A DNA stretch of 64,000 bases from Paraburkholderia saeva. GTDB taxonomy: Bacteria; Pseudomonadota; Gammaproteobacteria; Burkholderiales; Burkholderiaceae. Shown here piece by piece: positions 26,117 to 34,459 of this stretch. Location: the NCBI RefSeq assembly GCF_907164555.1, contig NZ_CAJQZC010000010.1, positions 231,294-295,293 on the forward strand, written 5' to 3'. The position numbers were made by a program, and so were the translations under genes. Positions within the stretch are counted from its first letter, which is position 1. Every line of letters starts with the position of its first letter. The notes beneath the pieces were generated by a model that was given only the letters and a program-made list of their open reading frames with translations, was not told where the DNA came from and searched no databases.

Positions 26117-26895
26117 CCGAGGTTGAAATGCAGCTTCGTCTGCTGGCGGCTTGCGCGATTGCGCAGGAGGCGGGTTATCTCGTGCGTCGAAGATTTCTTG
26201 AGCGCGATGACGTATTGAAACTGAAGTTCAAGGGACCCCAGGACTATCTGACTGAAACCGATGCCGAAGTCGAAAAGCTGATCGCATTGCGGCTTTCACA
26301 GGCCTTTCCCGATGATGGCTTCTTTGGGGAGGAGGGCGGCGGTGCCTTTAGCGAAAGCGTGTGGATTGTCGACCCAATCGACGGCACCGCTGATTTCGCG
26401 CGTGGCATTGCGTACTTTTGCGTTTCGATTGCGTTTGTGCATCAGGGGCGCACGCAGATCGGTGTGCTGTATGACCCGATGGCCGACGAACTGTTCGCCG
26501 CACGCCGTGGTTCTGGCGCGACGTTGAACGGGCGCGCGATCAAGGTGAGCGCCATCGATGACCCGCGTCAGTCGGTCGTCGAACTGGGCTGGTCGCCCCG
26601 GGCGCCGTTCCCGGATTATCTCAAGGTCGCGACCCGTCTTAACGACCTCGGTGCCGGTGTCAAGCGATGCGGCTCGGGCGCGCTCGGTCTGGCGTATGTG
26701 GCGGCGGGGCGTCAGGACGCCTATTGCGAGCTGCACATCAATGCGTGGGATGCAGCGGCCGCCGTTCTCCTCATCGAGGAAGCCGGCGGCTGGACCAACG
26801 ATTTCCTCACAGCGGCGTGCCTGCAGCACGGCAATCGCGTGATCGGCTGCACGCCGAAACTGCGCGATGTGCTGGAGGAGGCGATGCGGGTGTGA
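26113..26895 (+). CDS. Inositol monophosphatase family protein
   Basis: This 260-residue enzyme belongs to the magnesium-dependent, lithium-sensitive phosphatase family (inositol monophosphatase, CysQ, HisN). All metal motifs are present: DYLTETDAEVE, GEEGG, WIVDPIDGTADF (Asp87, Asp90) and NAWDAAAA (Asp213). The substrate cannot be told; inositol phosphates, histidinol phosphate and adenosine 3',5'-bisphosphate are used by relatives. The start overlaps the catalase-like stop by four bases, so it is coupled to the nitrile hydratase operon, an unusual partner. A strong terminator follows. Confidence 0.92.
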   Translation: MTEVEMQLRLLAACAIAQEAGYLVRRRFLERDDVLKLKFKGPQDYLTETDAEVEKLIALRLSQAFPDDGFFGEEGGGAFSESVWIVDPIDGTADFARGIAYFCVSIAFVHQGRTQIGVLYDPMADELFAARRGSGATLNGRAIKVSAIDDPRQSVVELGWSPRAPFPDYLKVATRLNDLGAGVKRCGSGALGLAYVAAGRQDAYCELHINAWDAAAAVLLIEEAGGWTNDFLTAACLQHGNRVIGCTPKLRDVLEEAMRV

Positions 26896-26943
26896 GGTGC
26901 GGGAGCGGGCCGCTTTGGCCTGTAGTCCCAAACAGTCATACAG

Positions 26944-26984
26944 AAAACGGGCGCGGACGGCTAACGTCTTGCGCCCGTTTTTTT
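26944..26984 (+). terminator. Terminator of the nitrile hydratase operon
   Basis: AAACGGGCGC and GCGCCCGTTT form a ten-base stem followed by a run of T, 48 bases after the phosphatase stop. Confidence 0.9.
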
Positions 26985-27059
26985 CGCCGGCAACACCCCT
27001 TGGGGTAAACACATATTTGCGTATAACAAAACATTTATACAATAACTAAAAATTAACCA

Positions 27060-27079
27060 ATGGCAATGTTGTTTGCCAT
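27060..27079. promoter_or_regulatory. Probable IclR operator before the monooxygenase
   Basis: ATGGCAA (27060-27066) and TTTGCCAT (27072-27079) form an inverted repeat 33 bases before the gene start at 27113. The half-site TTTGCCA recurs in the palindromic region before the MBL-fold gene (30850-30867). The two tandem IclR regulators nearby are the likely binders. A -10 like TACAAT lies just upstream in an AT-rich stretch. Inferred. Confidence 0.6.
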
Positions 27080-27112
27080 CGGCTAACCGGCATGACTGTA
27101 ACTGGAGACGCG

Positions 27113-28810
27113 ATGCAGACGAACTATCAGACCCGGCGCTTTGCCTATGCGCGCGCCGCGGATCACGACGCGGCTACGCCAGCGCTCTATCCGGTGGTCG
27201 TCATTGGCGCGGGTCCGGTCGGCCTCACCGCGGCGATCGATCTTGCCCGGCAGGGCGTACGCACAGTGCTCGTCGATAACGACGACACGCTGTCCAGCGG
27301 TTCGCGCGCGATCTGTTTTGCGAAGCGCACGCTTGAGGTGTTCGACCGTCTGGGGTGCGGCGAGAGGATGATCGAGAAGGGCGTCAGCTGGAACGTCGGC
27401 AAGGTGTTTCTGCAGGACGATCTCGTCTACACGTTCAACCTGTTGCCGGAAACCGGCCACGCGCGCCCGGCGTTCATCAATCTCCAGCAGTATTACGTCG
27501 AAGGGTATCTGGCCGAACGCGCGATGCAGATGGACAATTTGCAGATGCGCTGGAAAAGCACGGTCACAGGCCTCACCCATCACGACGGCTACGTCGAATT
27601 GCAGGTGGAAACACCGGACGGCGTCTATCCGCTGCGTGCGCAATACGTCATCGCGGCCGACGGCTCGCGCAGCGCGGTGCGCCGTTGCATGGGACTCGAC
27701 AGCCACGGCCGCACGTTCAAGGACCGCTTTCTGATCGCCGACGTGAAAATGAAGGCGTCGTTCCCAAGCGAGCGCTGGTTCTGGTTCGATCCGCCGTTTC
27801 ACCGCAACCAGTCGGTGTTGTTGCATCGTCAGCCGGACAACGTGTGGCGCATCGATTTCCAGCTTGGCTGGGACGCTGATCCCGTCGCAGAAAAACAGCC
27901 GGAGCGCGTGATTCCGCGCGTGAAGGCGCTGCTTGGCGACGATGCCGAATTCGAACTGGAATGGGTGAGCGTCTACACGTTTTCGTGTCAGCGCATGGAC
28001 AGCTTCCGCCACGGTCGCGTGCTGTTCGCGGGCGATTCCGCACATGGCGTCTCGCCGTTCGGCGCACGCGGCGCGAATAGCGGCGTGCAGGATGCCGACA
28101 ACCTCGCGTGGAAACTGCGGCTTGTCGTGAACGGCGATGCACCGCCCGCGCTGCTCGACACGTACGCGTCCGAGCGTGAATATGCCGCCGACGAAAACAT
28201 CCTCAACTCGACGCGCGCCACCGATTTCATCACGCCGAAGAGCGCGATATCGCGCATGTTCCGCGACGCGACGTTAAAGCTTGCGAAAGACTGCCCGTTC
28301 GCGCGACGCGTCGCGAACAGCGGAAGGCTTTCGCTACCCACAGTGCTGCGTCATTCGCCGCTGAACACACCTGACGAAACCGCTGACGCGTTTGCCTGTG
28401 CGATGGTGCCGGGTGCGGTATGCACGGATGCGCCCGTGAAGATAGCGGGCGAGGATGCGTGGTTCCTGCAACAGACGGGCGATGCCGTATTCACCGGAAT
28501 CTATTTCTGCGGCGCAACAGACGATGTCGCTGCATGTGTAACGCGGCTCGTTCCGTTGACGAAACTGTCGCTACCCATGCGGGCATTGATCGTGGTCCCG
28601 CGCGGCACGCAGCTGAACGGCGCAGACCACGCGATACCGCCGGGCATCAACATCGTGGAAGACGTCGAAGGCATCGTCAACACGCGCTTCGACGCACGCG
28701 CGGACACGTTCTATCTGCTACGTCCCGATCAGCATGTGTGCGCGCGCTGGCGTGCATTCGATGCAGCCTCGGTGAAGACCGCGCTCGATCGCGCGACGTG
28801 TAACACCTGA
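27113..28810 (+). CDS. FAD-dependent aromatic monooxygenase
   Basis: This 565-residue class A flavin hydroxylase has VVVIGAGPVGLTAAIDLARQ (GAGPVG at residues 32-37), the DG motif in IAADGSRSAVRR and the GD motif in FAGDSAHGVSPFGARG (Asp308). It is distinct in sequence from the monooxygenase at 16675. ATG 27113 follows CTGGAGA; an ATG at 27092 has no ribosome site. The next gene encodes DUF2783, a pairing I recall for this monooxygenase subgroup. The substrate is unknown; a phenolic or benzoate-type compound is the usual class. It probably belongs with the IclR, MBL and transporter genes downstream. Confidence 0.9.
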   Translation: MQTNYQTRRFAYARAADHDAATPALYPVVVIGAGPVGLTAAIDLARQGVRTVLVDNDDTLSSGSRAICFAKRTLEVFDRLGCGERMIEKGVSWNVGKVFLQDDLVYTFNLLPETGHARPAFINLQQYYVEGYLAERAMQMDNLQMRWKSTVTGLTHHDGYVELQVETPDGVYPLRAQYVIAADGSRSAVRRCMGLDSHGRTFKDRFLIADVKMKASFPSERWFWFDPPFHRNQSVLLHRQPDNVWRIDFQLGWDADPVAEKQPERVIPRVKALLGDDAEFELEWVSVYTFSCQRMDSFRHGRVLFAGDSAHGVSPFGARGANSGVQDADNLAWKLRLVVNGDAPPALLDTYASEREYAADENILNSTRATDFITPKSAISRMFRDATLKLAKDCPFARRVANSGRLSLPTVLRHSPLNTPDETADAFACAMVPGAVCTDAPVKIAGEDAWFLQQTGDAVFTGIYFCGATDDVAACVTRLVPLTKLSLPMRALIVVPRGTQLNGADHAIPPGINIVEDVEGIVNTRFDARADTFYLLRPDQHVCARWRAFDAASVKTALDRATCNT

Positions 28811-28822
28811 AGGATCCCGATC

Positions 28823-29029
28823 ATGAACCGGCTGAACACTGAACTGAATCTCGCGGACCCGGATGCGTTCTACAAGAAACTGATCGACACGCACAACGGC
28901 CTGACCGAAGAAGAAAGTCACATGCTGAACGCGAAGCTCGTCCTGCTGCTCGCGAACCATATTGGCGATGCGGACGTACTGGGCGAAGCGCTCGCGATCG
29001 CGCGTGCCGGCGTCAGCGGCGCAGGCTAA
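28823..29029 (+). CDS. DUF2783 domain protein
   Basis: This 68-residue, mostly helical cytoplasmic protein (LNLADPDAFYKKLIDTHNGL, then LTEEESHMLNAKLVLLLANH and DADVLGEALAIARAG) matches the DUF2783 family, usually encoded next to a flavin monooxygenase. A role as a subunit or stabiliser of that enzyme is possible but not shown. The gene starts 12 bases after the monooxygenase stop, behind AAGGA, and is clearly co-transcribed with it. Confidence 0.85.
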   Translation: MNRLNTELNLADPDAFYKKLIDTHNGLTEEESHMLNAKLVLLLANHIGDADVLGEALAIARAGVSGAG

Positions 29030-29036
29030 CGACGCC

Positions 29037-29888
29037 TCACGTCGCGCCCATCCATCCAAACCGCCACGACAAACGCCGGGTTGCCGCGAGCAGTTGCAGG
29101 GCAGTCTCACCCTGCTTGCCGCGCCCGAAATCCCCCGACGAACCGATCAGTGCGATCACAAGACAAATACTCCCCGTGTGATCGAACACCGGCGCCGCGA
29201 GCGTCCCGATGCCGGGCACTGGCGCATCGAAGGCGTCGTCGATGCCGGCCTCACGTATTTGTGCGAGGCGCGAACGGTAAGCCGCACGCAATGTCACGCT
29301 GCCTTTCTTCGAAGGCGCGAGCACTTCAGCCGGATCGGCGCCCGCTAGACGAATGTTTTCCTGCGGGAGCAAACCGGCGAGCACATCCCCGGAAACATGC
29401 GCGGCGAAGACGCGCCCGATCGCCGTATTCACGAGCGACATCACCGTGCCGACGCGCAGGCTCACGTGATGCGGCTGCGACGATTCCTCCAGTCGGATCA
29501 CGGTTGGCCCGAGCGGCCCCAGCGTGGCGGCCGCGACGCTCATTCCTGAGCCAGCAGCAAGCGTGGCGATTTCCGGTTCGGCTTCGCGGATCGGCGAGAG
29601 ACGTTGTAGCGCGATCAGCCCCAGTTCAAGCCCAAGCGGCCCGGGGCTGAAGAGGCCCGCATCGTCGCGACTGAGCAACCCGATCTTGAGCAGACTGACG
29701 AGGTGAGGGAAAGCCTTCGCTGCGGGCATGCCCGCGTCGGCGGCCAGATCGCGCAGCGAGAGGGGCCGGTCTGCCGCGACGAGCGCGAGCAGCAGCTCGC
29801 CGGTGTTGTCGAGTGCGCTGATGCCGCGCTGCGCTCTCGCATCGCCGGATAGTGAAGAATGAAGCGGAAGGGAGCCGTCTGGGGTCAT
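29037..29888 (-). CDS. IclR-family regulator (second of tandem pair)
   Basis: This 283-residue protein has the IclR layout: an N-terminal winged helix (LDNTGELLLALVAADRPLSL, then LAADAGMPAAKAFPHLVSLL) and a GAF-like effector domain with GTVMSLVNTAIGRVFAAH and the late segment PGIGTLAAPVFDHTGSICLV. IclR proteins control aromatic and acetate catabolism as repressors or activators. It starts 21 bases after the stop of the IclR gene at 29910 and is in the same operon. It is convergent with the monooxygenase and DUF2783 genes. Its low similarity to its neighbour suggests an old duplication or separate effectors. Confidence 0.9.
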   Translation of the reverse strand: MTPDGSLPLHSSLSGDARAQRGISALDNTGELLLALVAADRPLSLRDLAADAGMPAAKAFPHLVSLLKIGLLSRDDAGLFSPGPLGLELGLIALQRLSPIREAEPEIATLAAGSGMSVAAATLGPLGPTVIRLEESSQPHHVSLRVGTVMSLVNTAIGRVFAAHVSGDVLAGLLPQENIRLAGADPAEVLAPSKKGSVTLRAAYRSRLAQIREAGIDDAFDAPVPGIGTLAAPVFDHTGSICLVIALIGSSGDFGRGKQGETALQLLAATRRLSWRFGWMGAT

Positions 29889-29909
29889 GAGGCGATCGCC
29901 GGGATGGAT

Positions 29910-30791
29910 TCAGTCGCGGTTGATGAGGGCTTCGGTTACATGCTGCGATGCGTCTCGCAACGCGTGCGCTACGGCACCGTCCCAGTCGACGTCGATCGAG
30001 CCCGACGGACCGATCACCGTCAGCGCGAGCTGCATGCGGCGCTCTGCATCGAAAACCGGCACGCTCAGGCTGCTGATGCCAGGGCTCGGCGCATCGACAC
30101 CGCGCTCCATGCCGCGCGCACGAATTTCGTCGAGACGTTTGCGCAGTGGCGCATCGAATGCGGGCACGTGCATAGCCTTTGTATCGTGCGCGATGTTCAT
30201 TCGATCAGCGGTACGTGTCTGGCTTTGCCACATCGCGGCGACCTGCGAGGGTGCGAAGAACGCGCAGAACACACGCCCCGTCGACGTCGCTTCGAGCGAC
30301 ATCACGGTGCCGACGTGAAGATTGACGTGCAGCGAAAATCCGCCGCGTTCGTAACGCACGATCGTCGGCCCCTGCGTGCCCGCGACGCACACCGCGACGC
30401 TGTAGCCGACGGCTTCAGCGAGCGCAGCCGCCTGCGGCACGGCCACGTGAAAGGCCGGCTGCTGCCCGATATGCAAAAGCCCCAGCCGCAGTGCAAGCGG
30501 GCCTGGTTCGTAACTGCCGGTTACTGCATCGCGCTTGACGAGACCGAGCCGCGTCAGGCTCACGAGATAGGTGAAGGCCTGTGCCGCCGAAAGCTGCGCC
30601 GCGCCCGCCAGTTCGCTCAGGCCAAGCGGCCCGCGATGACGCGCAAGCGCATCGAGCAGACGGCCGCCCACTTCGACGCTCTGGATGCCACGCTGCTTCT
30701 TTGCCGCGGACGTGTCGTCGGAAGGGCTTTCGATATCTCCGGTCTTTGAAGGCCTGGTCAATTTGAATGTCTCGTGCTGGAACGACAGCAT
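29910..30791 (-). CDS. IclR-family regulator (first of tandem pair)
   Basis: This 293-residue regulator has a winged helix (VEVGGRLLDALARHRGPLGL, then LAGAAQLSAAQAFTYLVSL) and the IclR effector domain with GTVMSLEATSTGRVFCAFF and PGISSLSVPVFDAERRMQLA. It has an extra basic N-terminal stretch of about 35 residues. It is divergent from the MBL-fold gene, with the palindrome at 30850 between them, so it likely controls that promoter and perhaps the one at 27060. It is followed in the same direction by the second IclR gene. Confidence 0.9.
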   Translation of the reverse strand: MLSFQHETFKLTRPSKTGDIESPSDDTSAAKKQRGIQSVEVGGRLLDALARHRGPLGLSELAGAAQLSAAQAFTYLVSLTRLGLVKRDAVTGSYEPGPLALRLGLLHIGQQPAFHVAVPQAAALAEAVGYSVAVCVAGTQGPTIVRYERGGFSLHVNLHVGTVMSLEATSTGRVFCAFFAPSQVAAMWQSQTRTADRMNIAHDTKAMHVPAFDAPLRKRLDEIRARGMERGVDAPSPGISSLSVPVFDAERRMQLALTVIGPSGSIDVDWDGAVAHALRDASQHVTEALINRD

Positions 30792-30849
30792 GGTATCCGA
30801 TCCCGTCGGGCAAACCGCGTGATCGTCGTTTACCCGAAATTAGCGTTTA

Positions 30850-30863
30850 GCAAATATATTTGC
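30850..30863. promoter_or_regulatory. Palindrome in the IclR/MBL divergent promoter
   Basis: GCAAATATATTTGC is a perfect 14-base palindrome, 59 bases from the IclR start and 69 bases before the MBL-fold gene start at 30932. It runs straight into CATTGACA, and shares TTTGCCAT with the site at 27072. A TTGACA box starts at 30866. Likely an IclR operator. Confidence 0.58.
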
Positions 30864-30931
30864 CATTGACAAATTATCACATTCGGCCGACCATGGCTTC
30901 ATCCCCTTACCAGGCGGCAATGGAGACACAC

Positions 30932-31891
30932 ATGACAAAGGCATTCGCATCGCAGGCAGATCTCGAAGAAAAGAAGATCACGTTCACGCAGCTATCCGAC
31001 AACGCCTGGGCGTACACGGCTGAAGGCGACCCGAATTCCGGCGTGATCATCGGTGACGACGGCGTGCTGATCGTCGACACCACGGCCACGCCGGCGATGG
31101 CGCAGGACCTCATCGCAAGGATCCGCAGCGTGACCGACAAGCCGATCAAATACGTCGTGCTGTCGCATTACCACGCGGTGCGCGTGCTCGGCGCATCGGC
31201 GTATTTCGCGGAAGGCGCGCAGCAGATCATCGCGAGCCGCGGCACGTACGAGATGATCGTCGAGCGCGGTGAGCAGGATATGAAGTCGGAAATCGAGCGG
31301 TTTCCGCGCCTCTTCGCAGGCGTTGAGACGGTGCCGGGCCTCACATGGCCCACGCTCGTCTTTGAAAAGGAAATCACGCTGTGGCTCGGCAAGCTGGAAG
31401 TGAAGATCGCGCATCTGGGCTCGGGTCATACGAAGGGCGACACGGTCGTGTGGCTGCCGTCGCAGAAGGTGCTGTTCTCCGGCGACCTCGTCGAATACGA
31501 CGCGGCGTGCTATTGCGGCGACGCTCAACTCGAGCAGTGGCCCGCCACGCTCGAAGCGTTGCGCGGGCTTGGCGCCGAAAAGCTCGTCCCGGGTCGCGGC
31601 CCGGCGCTGCTTTCGCCGGCCGATGTCGATAAAGGTATCGACTACACGAAGGATTTCGTGACCACGCTTCTGAAGGCCGGTCGCGAAGCGTACGCGCAGA
31701 AGCTCGACCTGAAGGGCGCGATGGCGCTCACGCGCAAATCGATGGACCCGAAGTTCGGGCACGTGTTCATCTACGAACACTGCCTGCCGTTCGACGTCTC
31801 GCGTGCATTCGACGAAGCGGGCGGCGTCACGCATCCGCGTATCTGGACCGCGCAGCGCGACAAGGAAATGTGGTCCGCGCTGCAGGACTGA
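30932..31891 (+). CDS. Metallo-beta-lactamase-fold protein with altered metal motif
   Basis: This 319-residue protein has the MBL fold: VVLSHYHAVRVLG in place of the usual HxHxDH, then AHLGSGHTKGDTVVWLP (His166) and VLFSGDLVEYDA (Asp185). At the main metal site His79 and His81 remain, but the Asp-His pair is Val-Arg (HYHAVR), and the later PGHG is PGRG. It may bind one metal or use another site. ATG 30932 follows TGGAGA; an ATG at 30920 is less supported. It heads an operon with the transporter at 32017 and is divergent from the IclR pair, so it probably hydrolyses a lactone or thioester in this pathway. Confidence 0.88.
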   Translation: MTKAFASQADLEEKKITFTQLSDNAWAYTAEGDPNSGVIIGDDGVLIVDTTATPAMAQDLIARIRSVTDKPIKYVVLSHYHAVRVLGASAYFAEGAQQIIASRGTYEMIVERGEQDMKSEIERFPRLFAGVETVPGLTWPTLVFEKEITLWLGKLEVKIAHLGSGHTKGDTVVWLPSQKVLFSGDLVEYDAACYCGDAQLEQWPATLEALRGLGAEKLVPGRGPALLSPADVDKGIDYTKDFVTTLLKAGREAYAQKLDLKGAMALTRKSMDPKFGHVFIYEHCLPFDVSRAFDEAGGVTHPRIWTAQRDKEMWSALQD

Positions 31892-31911
31892 TTCCACAGC
31901 ATCTTTTTCGC

Positions 31912-31932
31912 GAAAGGCGCGCCGCGCCTTTC
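31912..31932 (+). terminator. Possible hairpin between MBL and transporter genes
   Basis: GAAAGGCGC and GCGCCTTTC form a nine-base stem with a three-base loop, 21 bases after the MBL stop. No long T run follows, so it may only attenuate transcription into the transporter gene. Confidence 0.45.
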
Positions 31933-32016
31933 ACTTTCCTCGAAGACAACGAAGGCGCATAGACGTCTGGACTCAACGCGTCCAAAGAAAGCGACGTGTG
32001 ATACGCGGAGCGAGAC

Positions 32017-33354
32017 ATGCCAGACACCCTCATGGCCGGCACACCGGCATACGTTGCCGACGCTGCCGAAACGGCCGACGAACACGCGATGTTTCGCAAG
32101 GTCGCGTGGCGCATCATTCCTTTTTTGTTCCTCTGCTACGTCGTGTCGTTTCTCGACCGCATCAACATCGGCTTCGCGCAGTTGCAGATGAAGCACGATC
32201 TCGGTTTCAGCGATGCGATGTACGGCCTTGGCGCCGCGGTGTTCTATGTCGGCTACGTGCTGTGCGAAGTGCCGAGCAATATCCTGCTTGCCCGGTTCGG
32301 GGCACGCCGTACGTTTACGCGGATCATGCTGCTGTGGGGGCTCGCCTCGGTCTGCATGATGTTCGTATCGAAGCCCGCGCATTTCTATCTGTTGCGCTTC
32401 ATGCTCGGCGTATTCGAAGCCGGCTTCTTTCCGGGCATCGTGCTGTATCTGACGTACTGGTTTCCGGTGAACCGGCGCGCGGCGGTGATGTCGGTCTTCT
32501 TTGCAGGTGTCGCGGTGGCCGGCGTGCTGGGCGGTCTGTTCTCGGGCTGGATCATGCGTGACATGAGCGGCGTGCTGGGGCTCTTCGGCTGGCAGTGGAT
32601 GTTCGCGATCGAGGGCGCGCCTGCGGTGATCCTGGCGTTTGTCGCGTTGTTCTTGCTCGTCGACAGGCCGCATGACGCGACGTGGCTCAGCGCATCGGAA
32701 AAAGACCGGCTCGTCGCGCTGTGCGCGCAGGGTCACGTTTCAGGCACGGCGCACGACGGGCGATCGTTTCTCGACGCATTGAGGAACCCGCGCGTCTATC
32801 TCTTCGCGTTTATCTATTTCTCGCTGACGTGCGCATCGCTCACGCTCAATTTCTGGATGCCGCTGATGATCCGCGACTTCGGGATCAAGGATGTAGTGTC
32901 CGTCAGTCTCTTTACGGTCGTGCCGAATGCGATTGGTGCCGTTGGACTCATTCTGATCGCGCGGCGCTCGGACCGCACGGGCGAGCGACGCAGGCACTTT
33001 GCGTTCTGCACAATCGGCGGGGGTATGGCACTCGCTGCGCTGACGCTGCATCTGGGCAGCTTTCCCGTGATGCTCGCGATCCTTTCGCTTGCGTGTGTGC
33101 TGATCTTCGCGGCGCTGCCGATCTTCTGGTCGGTGCCGCCAGGCTATCTGCCAGGCAAGGCCGCCGCTTCCGGCATCGCGTTTATCAGCAGCATCGGGAT
33201 CACGAGCGGTATCGTCAGCCCTTGGGTCATCGGGCAGATTCGCACCAGTACGGGCAGCATGGATAACGCCGTCTATCTGCTTGCCGGGCTGCTTGTGCTG
33301 AGTGGCGTGGCGCTGATGGCGGGCGTCAAGGCGGATTTCGCAGGAAGCCGTTAA
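32017..33354 (+). CDS. MFS transporter, anion:cation symporter (ACS) family
   Basis: This 445-residue inner membrane protein has about 12 hydrophobic segments and the ACS family start IPFLFLCYVVSFLDRINIGF, then LGAAVFYVGYVLCEVPSNI and GFFPGIVLYLTYWFP. Family members import phthalate, hexuronates or hydroxyphenylacetate. Placed after the MBL-fold gene, it probably imports the substrate of the flavin monooxygenase at 27113. A second in-frame ATG gives MAGTPAY but the first is used. A hairpin follows at 33405. Confidence 0.9.
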   Translation: MPDTLMAGTPAYVADAAETADEHAMFRKVAWRIIPFLFLCYVVSFLDRINIGFAQLQMKHDLGFSDAMYGLGAAVFYVGYVLCEVPSNILLARFGARRTFTRIMLLWGLASVCMMFVSKPAHFYLLRFMLGVFEAGFFPGIVLYLTYWFPVNRRAAVMSVFFAGVAVAGVLGGLFSGWIMRDMSGVLGLFGWQWMFAIEGAPAVILAFVALFLLVDRPHDATWLSASEKDRLVALCAQGHVSGTAHDGRSFLDALRNPRVYLFAFIYFSLTCASLTLNFWMPLMIRDFGIKDVVSVSLFTVVPNAIGAVGLILIARRSDRTGERRRHFAFCTIGGGMALAALTLHLGSFPVMLAILSLACVLIFAALPIFWSVPPGYLPGKAAASGIAFISSIGITSGIVSPWVIGQIRTSTGSMDNAVYLLAGLLVLSGVALMAGVKADFAGSR

Positions 33355-33404
33355 GCCTGGCCTTGGGGCGTCTTTAATGTAACCCGCAGCGCGTTGTATC
33401 GCTG

Positions 33405-33436
33405 GCGTGAAGGACAGATGCACCTGTCCTTCACGC
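33405..33436. terminator. Perfect 13-base inverted repeat between convergent genes
   Basis: GCGTGAAGGACAG (33405-33417) and CTGTCCTTCACGC (33424-33436) enclose a six-base loop. It lies between the transporter stop (33354) and the convergent DUF4410 stop (33444). There is no T run on either side, so it is a likely but unproven bidirectional terminator. Confidence 0.55.
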
Positions 33437-33443
33437 GTGGACT

Positions 33444-34205
33444 TCAGTCCGTATGCTCAGCCGACATCCATCCGTTTGCCACGCTCGCTGCCGCAAGCTG
33501 TTTAGCGATCGAATCGGCGAGTTTTTTCGCGTCGCCGGCAACGCTGTCGCCTTTCATCTCGGACGCGCCATGCAGCGAGCCGCCCGTCGCCGCAGCGGTT
33601 GCGACGTGGCCCGCAGCCGCGCCCACGCCCGCTGTTTCCGCGACGCCGGGCATGTGGCCGCTATTTGCATCGGCAGAGAAGCTTTGCAGCGGCATCGGCG
33701 AGCCATTGGCGGGCTTGTAGAGGATCTGGACCGACGCGCCCACTTCGCTCTTGCCGGCGCCAAGCCCGATCAGGATGCGACGGCGACGGCTGCCTTCGTC
33801 GATCGTCTGGAAGTTGCCCTCGACGATCAGCGCGTTCTGGTTCGCCGGTGCAGGGCCGTCCACGCGCACTGCGTTGAGTCCCATCGATTGCAGCTCGCGC
33901 ACGATTTCGTTAGCGACCTGTACGCGTGTATCGACGGCTGTCTGATCCTGCTTTTGTGCAGACGATTCGCCGCTCATTGCAATCTTCAGCTTCTGCCCCA
34001 TCCCGCTGTCCATTTTCACTTCGCCGGGTGTGGCATCGAACGCATACACGTAGATCACGTCGGCGCGAGCGAGTGGTGCGGCGCTGGCTTGCGTTGCATT
34101 CGTGGCAGCCGAGGCAGCGCCTGTCAGCAGCAGCGATCCCGCCACAAGTGCCGTGCCGGCCAGAAGCTTTGCGTTGCGAACGAGGGCGTTGAAAGAGGTT
34201 TGCAT
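33444..34205 (-). CDS. DUF4410 family secreted protein
   Basis: This 253-residue protein has a signal peptide (LLAGTALVAGSLLLTGAASA, cleavage near ASA-A) and the DUF4410 region (ADVIYVYAFDATPGEV, QVANEIVRELQSMGLNAVRV, ALIVEGNFQTIDEGSRRRRI). It is probably periplasmic. The C-terminal 70 residues are Ala/Gly-rich. The function of DUF4410 is unknown. ATG 34205 follows CAGGAT at about seven bases; the upstream ATG at 34220 is possible. It lies alone and is convergent with the transporter gene. Confidence 0.85.
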   Translation of the reverse strand: MQTSFNALVRNAKLLAGTALVAGSLLLTGAASAATNATQASAAPLARADVIYVYAFDATPGEVKMDSGMGQKLKIAMSGESSAQKQDQTAVDTRVQVANEIVRELQSMGLNAVRVDGPAPANQNALIVEGNFQTIDEGSRRRRILIGLGAGKSEVGASVQILYKPANGSPMPLQSFSADANSGHMPGVAETAGVGAAAGHVATAAATGGSLHGASEMKGDSVAGDAKKLADSIAKQLAAASVANGWMSAEHTD

Positions 34206-34459
34206 GTCGCATCCTGTCATCGGCACCGGTGTGCCGTCAATTGCCGGGGAGGTCGCCGACAATCGTTCGATCCACAGGATCGCAAACTATCGGAGATCAC
34301 GTCTGCGTGGAGGCGTTCTGTCTGTGAGAGAGCTGTGCCGCAACCCGCAGACGGAGTATGAAAGGAACCGGTAGCGCACGCCATTCACGAATTATGTCGT
34401 TTGATGTCGCGGCGATCTTCGGCGCGCGCACACGCCACGCACGGCCCGCACGGGTATTT

